Assembly: GCA_030141605.1 (NCBI GenBank)
Contig: JAQGDQ010000147.1
Coordinates: 126,001 to 190,000 of the forward strand
Reading direction: 5' to 3'
Source: Tubiluchus corallicola
Taxonomy: Eukaryota > Priapulida > Priapulimorpha > Priapulimorphida > Tubiluchidae
Length of the DNA: 64,000 nucleotides
Of the stretch, positions 47,568-60,400 are shown in pieces; the first letter of the stretch is position 1, and each line of letters starts with the position of its first letter. Under the pieces are notes generated by a model that saw only the letters and a list, made by a program, of their open reading frames with translations, did not search any database and had not been told where the DNA came from. Made by a program: the position numbers and the translations under genes.

Positions 47568-50500
47568 TTAAAGAACACATCTGTACGTGCAGGCATACAT
47601 CACCCAGACAGCGCAAACATCTTCCGGAAAGACACAAATCTTGACTCTAATTGCCAACTTCATTGAATCGCCACGGCAGTTGATTATCTCCAAACATTTG
47701 TCATACCTTACGAATAAAAATAGTCGGTGCTTTATAATTTTTAAGCGTTTAAGCCTTTGTAACATTTGCACAGAATGTTACAATATAAACAAGTAAGTTT
47801 TTTAGATCTTACTCAAACCTCAAGCCAAATTAAAATTTTACAATAACAAGATCCAGGAACTTTAAATTTAAAGCCAGACTGTCACACATCAAGAATCTAG
47901 ATGATTACATGACTAAATACAATTGCAAATGAACTGTTAATCCAAAAAGCCTATGTAAAAACATTTTGAGAATAAAAAGTTGAATTTTTCACATTTCAAG
48001 TAATCCAGTTACTTTCTTTTACTGCTCAAATTATACCAATTTCAACATTTGAAAAAGAATTAAACAAACTTTAGCGAATTGGCAAATATTCTACGGTGAT
48101 TCCTATGGAGATACTGAATGGGAAACCCTTTAAATGTGTGTCCATCAGGTACAGCAAATCTGATAGCATGAGCAAATTCTTCACTACCTGCAGTTACACC
48201 TAAATAAATAATGAAAAGATGCAAGAGTTAATGTACTGCTTGAGATATTATCAAAAAATCTTACTCCTATCCGAAAACAGTATTTAAGAACAATTTCTAT
48301 ATATTGACTATATTAAAAGTACATTATGTCTGTGCTTACATAGCAAAAACGTCCATAAGTAGACAATTAAGTTTTTCTAGTTACCCACACATCCTGAATC
48401 TCTATTTCATGAAGATTATTTTGATACTGAGTTCATCAAACTACGTTAATACTAAGCTTAGATATCCCATGTTGAAGTTGAGGTGCACCTTACGCACTGA
48501 AAAACAATTTCCACAAAAACAATTAGCAACTGTATGAAAGGGTGGTTGCTATGGACTTTGCAAAAGCATATTGAAGTTATGTTTAAATCCAGTATATGGT
48601 AGACTCTTGCAAAGGGTGATCTAGGCTTGACAGTAAAAAAACAGCAAGCAAAATAACAGCTTCCTCGAACTACTATCGGAGTTTTCCACAACTGTAGTAC
48701 TAGTTTTTAGGTACAGAAGTAGATAAGGTAAAAAATTTAATGTTTAATATTTTTTGAACAGTTTCCTGACGATTTGATGCTAGAATATAAATTCAATATA
48801 TTTGGAGTTTGTTTTTATAAAAAATATGATATTTGACCCAATTTTCGATGCATTCTACTTTGAAGCACCATAACGTAGTTTTAACTATACCTACTTATGG
48901 AAGGTTTTTGTTTGCAAGCACACATATAACAGCATTGTAGTGAAGTACAAGACAATTTAAGATGCCATCTAACTAATTCATTATTAGATTAACCTTCTTT
49001 ATTTGTGAATATCATTTGTCTTATTATATCATCGAGTATGGTTAGAATATATCTACATGAAACATAGTACATGTACAATGTAGATATTAATTACTTTTGT
49101 AGTGTGTGAACCTATATATATATATATATATATACATACATACATACATACACACACACACTACAAAACGTATCATATGGAAGGGTTAATAATCCACACC
49201 CAGTTAAATGAAAAAAGAAAGGTTTTAATACTTGATAGTTGTTACACACCTGTATTCCTTTCTATTTCATATGCAGCCAGAGCTGGAGTAAGTAAATAAC
49301 TGAGCCTTTCATCCCACATTGTTGACAGACCTTGATCCTGAAAAAGATTAAGTATACATTACTGAGAGTAAACAAACTCTGGAAAAATAAAAATGCATGT
49401 ATACCTTACAGATCGTGACAAAATGCAAGGTTGTCCAAGATTAAATTAGTAAAATTACAAAAAAATGATACAAAATTTTAGGAAATAATAACAACTTAGC
49501 GAAGACCTTCACAGATGTCTATACGTGGCTTCTTAGGAAAGCTTCGGGACAAAAGTGACAGATAACAGGCTTGATCTGTATTGCCTTTAGAGAATTTGCA
49601 CAAAACACCATAAAAGAATGCTACCATGACCAAAAACAGCTAATAGATGCGCTTGACTTCAGCTAATGCTGCCACCTCACCTATCTGGTACGTTATCTCA
49701 CCTAGCTAAAAACTTTTCTAACATATTCTTATTATCGACCAGTTTCACTTCAGACCAGAAGTTGCTATTTGTACCGGGAGATTCATTGTACTAAGCTGGA
49801 TCTTTCTGAGTCTCAAATATAATGTCGATAATAATATCAGCAAATGAACGAATAAATTTGTTTGCACAATTGTTTAGACTATAATTGTTAAAACATATTC
49901 TACCGTTCTGTGTTCTGTAACCAGTGCTTGTAACTGTAGTTCTAGATTTGCGCTAAGCAAAGGAGCATCCAATGTTGGAGCACATAGTGATATGGCACAG
50001 ACATACACCGGTTGAGAAATTGACGATAGTGTCTCCTTCGACATTGCCTTCCAGCGAGATTCATTGAGCAAATCAAAATGGCAGACTTCCACGGCTTCAG
50101 ACGGCTAAAAGAAAAAACTAAAATAAAACAATACCTCAAACAATAAACATAAAGATTACTATTTATTGTTTAATCAAGTTACATCAGCACAGCAAATGTA
50201 GATATTTAAACACACACTCTGCTGTTTGTGCTATCAAGAGCAGCTTTATCATTCTAATTATTTACAATAAACGGCCAATCAGGCAATACTAATGCGAAGA
50301 CATGCAATCGCATGCAGTGCATACTTTCTTTGTTTTCTCGAAAATTGTTCATGATATCTATTATCCAACACAGAATTTTTGTTACTGATATTTTGTGTCG
50401 ATTTAACAAATTTGCATGTTTGATTTACTTATTTGATTATTATAGCAATGTCACACTTCATAGTATCAATGTTGGCTTTGTTCACTGTAGCCAAGATTTC

Positions 50501-53500
50501 TGCTAACAACACATTATTTCAATATCTAATCTTACTATCATGCCTAACAAAAACTTTCGGACATGATGAATGTACAATGGCATCTAAAAAACTTCACACA
50601 CAAACTGTATTCTGAATTAGCCAGGCAGTCCAGTCTCTGGCTGACTAACTCTTGTTTTTTGTCATTGTAGAAATTATGATCAGTTATTACTGCATACAAA
50701 GGTCAACGATGAGAAACGTGATCTGTTAAAATGCTACCCTATGAGCCTAATGCCAATTGTCAGAAAGGTCTTTAAACCAAATTAAATGAGTATTGTGTTT
50801 TTATACAATAATAATCTTCTTGTCGATGTACAGCATCATTTTATATTAATTATACAATGCTTATAGAAAAAATAAAGCGGTAACTCAAATTTAAATTATT
50901 ATACAATATACATTTCTTAATTGTACTACTCACTTGAATGTTAGCATAGAAAGCTTCATGGTTAAAAAGACAACCAACTGTTCTGTATGTATGCAAAGGT
51001 TGGGGAGGAACAATAACCCCAGGCTCATCCACCTGAATAGGCTGATGCAGGAACCTGCAAAACATAAATAAAACAAATGAAAGTATACTTTCGTATATGT
51101 GTACATATGTACACATGTACATTAGTAAATAACTGTGAATGCATTATAATGTGAAGTCATTTAATAATGTGATTAACTGGGATCTTGTATAACAAACTTG
51201 TCAATTAGCAATGAAGTGAGTAGAATGCCATTTTTACAACATTTAACACCCTTTCTTTAAGACAGATGATGAAAATACAGTGATCTTTCACTAACCACTT
51301 ACCAAGAGACCTCTCAGAGTCATTTGAAAAACAAAAAATTCTAATCATGCCTACAGATAGAAAACAAAAAAATGAAGACAAAATAATGTCACCTGTTTCC
51401 TGTGAGACTCTCCCAAAATATGGTTTCACTATCAGGGGTATTAGTGAGAACCCATGAATGAGGTGTTCCATTACCCTTAGTACCAATGCACACGTAAGCG
51501 TCTAAACCAAATCCTAACAGCAGATTACACAGCAGGATGGAATGGTTCTCGTGGTCCTGGAATAATGCATATATACATTTATATATGTTGTCAACAGCCA
51601 CAAAGTGACAATTCTTATCAGTTACAAGATTTTATGCATTCGCATTTAAAAACATTGGGAGCAGGATATCTGGCATAAAGGCACAAGTTTTTACTGTTGA
51701 TCACATGACAAATTTGCGCAAGTTTACAATTTCACTCGCTGTTGATAAGGCCTGTTTATTCTAGTTCAGCTGCTGTGTAGAGGCACTCCGTGTCACATAG
51801 CAATGACAGTGTCCTGCTACCCATTCGAAACTACTGGCCACTTTTCGTCCTGGAATTATTAGGATTTTGTGAAAGCAACTAATATCTTGAATTGCATAAG
51901 AAACAAGAACAGACAGGAAGAGACCCGAATTTACAACCTTTAGACCAAACACCAACAAGAATCATGTTGAGCGAGTCAATCAAACAAGAACAGAAGCAAA
52001 ATAGACTAAGTTTCTTTAGCGTCACTTGCCTTTTAAATGTCAACATGCACTTTAACAAATAACCTCATTAGAATCATAGGATACTCTAAGCAAAATACTA
52101 ACTTTTTCTATTGAATCGGGCAAAATTGATTCCCAAACTAAGGCCCCTAAGGCTCTTTATCTCTATACAATCTTTAAAATGGAGTTGTCTCTCCAAGAAG
52201 AGTTAAAGCAAGACAGCAAGAGCTAGAGACAGACACACCAATCCTAGAGCATTTACACCATATTACACAGATACTTCTTGTATTCGGGTTACTCATTAAC
52301 AAAGTTAAATGAATACTCGAAGCATTTACTTCTGATGAACATATTTTTGTTAAAGCCTTCTACCTCATCCCAGTTTTGCATAAAGTTAACAAACCTGTTT
52401 TTTAAATGGCCTTGTCAACACATGAATTTCACAATAATTGCATTTTGTTCCAGGCTCCAGAAAAAGACAAGCTTAATTGTTTTCTAGTACAAAACAGCCA
52501 TTGTTTCATTGTTTTCTAAAGGGATTGTTAAGTACTAAAGAACAAGACATTATTGACCAGTAGGGTAACTCCCATTTTCAGTAAGTTGTAGCAGTGTGAT
52601 TTTGGAACTTTCAACATTAACCAGTTCTGTGAAAAAAATTTGGTTCAATAATGTTTGATTTAGCCAAAATGTTTTATTAGAGTCCACTATCATACAGTAA
52701 TGTACATATGAAAGAACAAAATGATATAGTATTAAAAAGGCAATGACATTGCTTAAATGCATATCAGCAAAATGTTCAGTAACCAAGTTAATTAGCACAG
52801 ACTGCACTAATGCATGTACTTGCAGTATATAAATTTTTATAACTAATTATTCATCATTAGTTAGGCTTAATAAGAGACTATTTTGTTTAATATAGTACTA
52901 TAATGGTAATGGACTCTATCGAAATGTGTTGGTCGATAAACATTATTAAGTGAAGTGAAGACAAAGCTATGATATACCGATGTTCGAACTTGTTTTACAA
53001 AAACTTTTTTATTAATTCAGAAAGATGAAAAATAGAAAAGAAAACAAATGAAAAGTGAAAACGGAGATATTGAATATTAGCAGATACAAATGAGATCCTT
53101 GTCAAGAACATGTGATATGGCTTACATTATTTACTACACAGTATCAATGTCTACCATCTTCAATCATCTTGCTGCTTATGATGTTCATTGCCCTACTCCG
53201 TGGCCATACCCATCAAGGGACAACTGCTTGGGAAACTTAACCACTTGCATCTGCGATCGTGGACGACATAATGACCTACAGCACTGTCAGTTTGTCAGAT
53301 GCGAAAACACTAATCAAGATGCTTTGAGTGAAGCCATTGCAAGAATTGACAGACCCATACAAGGCATAGATTTGCTTCACTACAAAGACTTCTTGCTGCC
53401 GCGAAGATTTCTGGATGGCAAAATTGCTACTACTGTTATTTTGGAAGAGGGTCACATTGGTTTGAACAAGATTGGTTTAACAGCATTAGAAAATGATACA

Positions 53501-56500
53501 TTTGCTGGTCTTTCAGGGGTCTCTAAGATCCTTGTAAGAGGTCACCAAAACATGAAAGTCATCGAACGCCTCACTTTCTTGCCACTAGAGAACTTGAGTG
53601 AGATTGTAATTGTTGACAATCCGTCTTTGGAGAAATTACAACTGAATTTGGAAACAATGTCAAACCTTACAGCTTTGGATCTATCGGCAAATAACCTTTC
53701 TTTCGTTGAGATGCCTCTATTTCATCCGAATGTGAAGACGCAACACGTGCGATTGACCTTCCTAGGAGGTCAAGAAACGAACCTTCAATTTTGTCGAAGT
53801 AAGTGTAATTTAAACATAAAAATTTTTGGCAGTTTTACCTATTTCACTTTACAGAGTAGTAGTATATGATGTTCAACATTTATGGGAACTTGCATAGAAT
53901 GTATAATGCATACATTGCATAATGCATAAGTTCAAGTACAAGCAGTGTTGTGCAAAGAAATTTAATTGCGAGCTGCAATTTTTAAAAACAAGCTACTTAA
54001 TATACTGGTTACATCCAGGAATCCTTTAGAACAAAAAGGTCACTTGGGAGGGAAGAACTGATCCTGCTAGTGCAGATAGTCACTAGAAATTAAACTGGAT
54101 TATAGCCTTCACTACAAAGTTGTTTGATGAACTTTAAAACTGGTGCAAGTTTACCACCACCTGGATGAAATAGTAAAAAGTTCCTGGCAAAAAGCAGTTT
54201 ATCAAACAAAGGAAGATCATCAATGGATTAATTTTGCTGAGATTTTTAAGACAAAGATCTTTTTAACTGGAAGATGCATATTTTGATTAACAGTATGCTT
54301 TGTAAATCAGAAAGTTAAAGCCAATTATAAAATTGACAGTGTTTATAATGTTATTTCTATCTAGGCAACAAATTAATTTGTAACTGCAGCCTTGCATGGG
54401 TGAAACAGTCAACTTGGAAAAACAATGACAGAACACTTGGACAGTGCAGTGGACCACCAGTTCTTAGGGGACAGTTCATTTTCAAGCTGAGGCTAGAAGA
54501 CTTTGGAAATTGCGACACTGGTGGTGTATTAGCATCAGGTCAGGAAAGCTACTGCTACATTACTGGCTTACAATATTTCATGACAGCAGTTATCATACTC
54601 AACTTACCATTGTAGCACAATTCGTTAAGAATACTGCTTTTCTCCTTGATCGATGATCAGAGAGAATGAGACTGCATGTAAGTTTTTCAATGAAATGTAG
54701 AACTCCACATTTCAATGTGGATTACAATGTGAGTCAAATATATACTGACAAAACATCGTTAAGTACATAAACAAACTCGGAAGATGTACAATATGAACAA
54801 AAGAGTAAGTAGTAGCTCTATGATAATAAAAGTAATGGCTCACAATTAATTAGCAGTATCTAAATTATTACAGCAAAATAAAAAGTACAAATGAAATGCT
54901 CAGTTGTCTAATACGATCAGCAGTTTGATTAGTTTCACTATGTTGTTATATGTTTCACTATATGTTGACTACGATAAAACTACAATTACATGCTCGACAT
55001 ATACAAAAATACGCATTACCAATTTTAGAATTACATTGAAAGCACCGTTATTTAATTATATACAGCAGAGCCTATTTTCAGAAGATAACTCCACAATTCT
55101 TGTCTAATAAAATGGTTTTTGAACTCAGCAGCCGGTAGTCAAATTTCTAGCTTAACTTTATGTTTAAGAAAAATATTCTGAAACAATTACCAATTCTGAA
55201 GCAATTTATGGAAATGATTAATTATTACCTATTAATTAATATTTGTTGTTATTTGCAAAAATTAAACAAAATATATACATATATACAATAAAACATATAT
55301 GGTATAGTTTTGCATATTATGCAGAGTGTATCCTGAATAATCTATACTCTTATATTAATATTCTTGGTATTGGCTTAATATATTTATTTATATATATATA
55401 TAAGATTCGAGGCTACAGCCCGGACGAGGGCACCATTTGCGGCGATCTGTATATCAAACGAAAGGTCTCGATCTAGTGTCGTACCATTGATGGTTTATTT
55501 TTTGAATTGGGCCCACCGGGAGGAGGGGGAGGCGAAAAACCCCCAAAAATGGCTCTTTTTCGGCCGTTTTTTGCAAAAGTTATACGGCTGAGATGTAGAG
55601 AACGGGAACGGGCCGAGGGGGGGTGCTGGGTATGGATAGATAGTCCGTTCAGCGGTGGGTGTAGTAGGCCTATTTAGAATTCGCGAGAGGGCCAGGGCGC
55701 CCCGCAACGGGCGTTTTCCCGGACCCAACTCGCGATTTTTTCGAAATTTTGACCAAACAGCCTGCGGAAAAAACGTTCTAGCGGCGCCCGGTGGGACTCT
55801 CGGAAGGAGATATATAGCTCTTTACAAAGAGGAAGGACAGGGCTACACGATGATGTGGGATATATTTTAGGGCAGGTCCACCGAGAGGAGTATCAACGAG
55901 TTAGTTAGGAGTTCTATTTTCGGCAATTTTCACTTAGAAAACTGCTGACGCAAAGGCATTGTTGTGACGTCATCCATTGTACTCTGTCTATAATCTTATA
56001 ACTTTAATTCAGCAAAAAGCTGCTCCAGGCTTAGTTAAACAAACAGTAGACACGATGTTACGGGCTTTGTGTTATAAATGTGGACTAGGTAGGATGTTCG
56101 CGTATTATTGATTACACGTGTATTTATACGCAAAATCTTTTGCGGGGCCTTTGCTATTTATTATATTATAGCACATAGTTTCAACTTTGTGAAAAATGTT
56201 TGGAATGGTTTTGTTGTAATGCTGTACTGTTGGTGCTTGTGCTATAGGTGTTGTCATCGTTGCCACCGTCATCATCATCATCATCAACATCATGATCACC
56301 ACGTGAGGTGGTGGATTTGATGTGGTGTGGTGGTGGTGTGCTTTGTGTGTTGTGCTATGGATGGTGTGGTGGGGTGATAGGGTGTGTTGGGTGTGGTGTG
56401 GTGTGTGGGTGGTGCAGTGTGGTGTTATGGTGTGGTGCAGTGGTATGGTGTGGTGCAGTGTGGTGTGATGTGGTGGAGTCGTATGGTGTGGTTGGTGTGG

Positions 56501-57444
56501 TGTGGTATGTGGGTCGTGCGGTGTGCTGCAGTGGTATGTTGTGGTGCGGTGTGGTGTGATGTGGTATGGTGTGGGTGGTATGGTGTGTAGGTGGGTGGGT
56601 GGTGTGGTGCAGTGTGGTGTTGTGGTGTGGTGCTGTGCGGTGTGATGTGGTGGAGTATTATGGTGTGGGTGGTGTGGTGTGTGGGTGGTGCGGTGCAGTG
56701 GTATGGTGTGGTGTGATGTGGTGGAGTCGTATGGTGTGGGTGGTGTGGTGTGGTGTGTGGGTGGTGCGGTGTGCTGCAGCGGTATGGTGTGGTGCGGTGT
56801 GGTGTGTAGGTGGGTGGGTGGTGTGGTGCAGTGTGGTGTTATGGTGTGGAGCAATGTGGTGTTATGGTGTGGTGCTGTGCAGTGTGATGTGGTGGAGTAT
56901 TATGGTGTGGGTGGTGTGGTGTGGTGTATGGGTGGTGCATTGGTATGGTGTGGTGCAGTGTGGTGTGATGTGGTGGAGTGGTATGGTGTGGGTGGTGTGG
57001 TGTGTAGGTGGTATGGTGTGGTGCAGTGTGATGTGATGTGGTGGAGTGGTATGGTGTGGTGTGTAGGTGGGTGGGTGGTTTGGTGCAGTGTGGTGTTATG
57101 GTGTGGTGCTGTGCGGTGTGATGTGGTGGAGTGGTATGGTGTGGTGCAGTGTGGTGTGATGAGGTGGAGTGGTGTGGTGTGGGTTTTGTGTTGATTTGTG
57201 CACAAAATTCTTTTTGTGGGGTTTGGCTAGTATCTTCATTAATTTTCAATGAATCACTGGAAAAAGGACATTTGCTTGAGATAGTAAGGAAATACACATT
57301 ATAAAAACAAAATAAATACAAAAGACAATACAGTGATTCTAGAAACATAGTTTCACTTTTCTGCAGGCACATTCGACAATGAACAATATATATACATATA
57401 TAGAACAGTATATCCAAATACTGTTTTATATGTTTATGTATATG

Positions 57445-57476
<32 letters not shown>

Positions 57477-60400
57477 CATATACATAAAAATATATTATGG
57501 ATAAAGCGTTCAGCGTCAAATTTGTGAACTTACTACATGAACAATAATTGAAAAAATAAGCTGAGGAAGCAACAAATGCTTATACGATAACCTTACATAC
57601 TTGTGCATATTTTGTAATATGACAGATTCGATACATGTAACAAGAATTATTTTAAATAAAGATATATTTATTTATGACATACCCCCTTTTTACGAGCCAG
57701 AAAAGCATGTATGCTAGTCCATATCTCTACGGCATCATCAAAACCAACCGTGGTGTTTCTTTCATACGGTATCAGTGAGACGAATCTGGCACACTGACGT
57801 GGGGAGTCGAGCAACCTGCCAGCTCGCAACGGTTTCACGTAACAACAAACGGGTCTGTTTGTAGCCGTTTCATCCTAATAAATTAAATGGGCAAAATGAC
57901 AATAACACGTTACTAATGATAAAAATAATACTGCCTTTTAGTGAGGGTTTGGGGCTATTTTCATAAAAGTTGTATAATTCACTTGGGTTTTGGTAGCACA
58001 ATCGATATATTCAAGTGCGATAAAATGGGCCATCAATGCTTAAAGAAGGTGTGTCAAAGAAAAACTAACCTGTGCAAATATTTTGATCTGTCTCTTGCTA
58101 TGAGTATCTCGTATTTGTAAATATTCCTGCCACCAATGTTTAGCATAAACTAAGAACAAATGTTCCTTCTCTGAAGTTCTTTTTCTTTCCATTTCCAGTT
58201 GCATGTGAACTATATCGGGTGAAATCGGTTGAACTAATGCTGGAATGAGTTCCATTTGAATGGCTAAGACTCCAACAGTAACTTTTGCTTCTTTGCCTAA
58301 ATAGAGATCCAGAAAATTAGGCTTAACCTTCTTTGAAATATTCTCAAATTTAATCATTAATGGTAACTGCTTCTAAAACAAAACTAACATTTAATGATAA
58401 CTTCAATCACTATCACTACTGCTGTTGCTACCAATATTACTGTAAGTACAGACACGCCTGAATTGTCACGTTGTCAAGCAAAAGCAAAAGTAAGCTAATA
58501 ACATTTTCAGCAAAGTCCAATAATCACAATGGTTAAGATTAACAAAACATGTGCACATCTATGTAATGTAGTTGCCAACAGTATCTATAGTACTTTAAAT
58601 GCTAAGTTAAGTAAGCAGAAATGTGCATTCTATTAACTGAGACTGCTAGGTGAAATAAGATTAGCAGAGACCACAGAATATGCCAAATACTAGTATGTGA
58701 TATGAATGACATTTAAATTCTGAATCATTAGATTTTTGTAATCCAAAATAAAATATAGTGATCAAATTCAAACTGTGCATTCTTTACTGATGTAGACTCA
58801 CAATAGATAAAGCTAAATATTAATACTATTGATAGAATTTGTGGAAATAACAATCTTTGAACTAACGCTAAATAACTGTAGATAATCACAACTTTAAATG
58901 TTGTGCTAAAGGAATCTCACAAAAAGATGAATCTTAGTTTGTCACTGGACAATGTTTTTGTATTTTGTGATTGTGCTGAACTGTATGGTTGTCAGATTTT
59001 GAATTTGTCAATAAACATTATAAAACAATTAAAGGACATATTCTTTACCGATTCCGCACAGCTGAATTTCGCAGTTTCCAGCTGAGTTTTCAGATTCCAA
59101 TATAGTCCTCCACTCTAAGCTGTATGACGATAATAAAGTAGTTTCTCCAGTTGGACATGACCTCGTTAAGACAATATGCACATGATCGGCAAAAGACAGT
59201 AAATCGCTTTCATCGGGTGCTACATAAAACAAACGTTAAGCATAAATATAGTCTCTGTCTTTCAGAGAAGAGCTGTTTTCTAACAAAAAAAGCAGTAAAA
59301 AATTCAAAACGATTCACATTTCAGTAAGACACTGTCAGTGTTATCAGGCAACCTCTGAAATGTGTTACACGCAATATGAAATGTGAGCATGTCAATGTAA
59401 TACACTCATTGCCAAAAACACTTACCAGAACTATTGCTATGTAGTTCAAAAAGAAAATTTTCGCGAAAATCTGGTTCGCACGCACAAGGCACTGGATTTG
59501 AGCAAAATCTTTGACCTCGAAAATATAAATGTAACACTAATACTGCTGGATTCTGACCTAGGCAAACAATAAACATAAGTTAATATTAAACAGGATTTTA
59601 TTAGGTCTGGTATCAATTACTGTAAATACCTATAAAACAAGGATTATATACAGAATTACGGATGTTAATATACGTATAGCGTATATACATTAATATAATA
59701 TTATATCTGATATTACAGCAAATGCTCATAATACTGCTTGAGCAAAGCCTTGGTACACATTAAAATTAATAAATTATGATACCTGGCAATGTCTGTTGGA
59801 CTTCCACGAAGTCCAGGAATGACTTTCCTCCACATATTTGCAAGTAAATGTACCTCTTGGATGGATCAATGCTGACTAGAATATACAAATGAGTAATTTT
59901 AACAACAATAGCTGTAAGTGTGAATGAAGTATGTGAATAAACATATGCAACCACAGTTAGTTATCATCCTTTTTAAATTTTCATCATGTTAGACTTATAT
60001 AAACTACAATTATCAAGAAACATACCTCTGCTAGCAGGCACTGGTGCATCGGCTAGTGACCTGGTACATTTTAAAGCTTGCAATACATCCTCAAGTAATC
60101 CCCTTGATTTTATTTCCTGCAATGAAAAGAAAAACATAAAATGAGATGCAAAATAAGGTTTTATCTTCCCAGATCTTGCATACAGACAGAAATTCATCAA
60201 AAATCATCAGAAATGACACATGCAGAGCTAGTGAATAAATTACTAATTTGAGGTAGAATATCAAATATGAAGAATAAATAGATAATAAGACAAAAATATG
60301 AATGCTAAGCATCTTTATGCAACGAAAATTTGCAGTTTGTAAAGCGTCTTTCTAATTATTAAAACTAAAAGCAAACCACATCTACATTTACTTAGCTATA

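Noticed and set aside
47134-47796. Plus- and minus-strand frames around the minisatellite
   Set aside because: Only the minus-strand exon 47706-47568 is conserved (CEP76 C-terminus); the others read through the repeat.
55495-55870. Short frames in the GC-rich island
   Set aside because: GC-rich DNA has few stops; the peptides are low complexity (Pro/Arg/Phe) and match no family I know.
56105-57519. Several 70-250-codon frames on both strands (Thr/His/Pro-rich or Val/Trp/Cys-rich)
   Set aside because: Products of the GGTGT satellite read in different frames; overlapping frames on both strands are all open.
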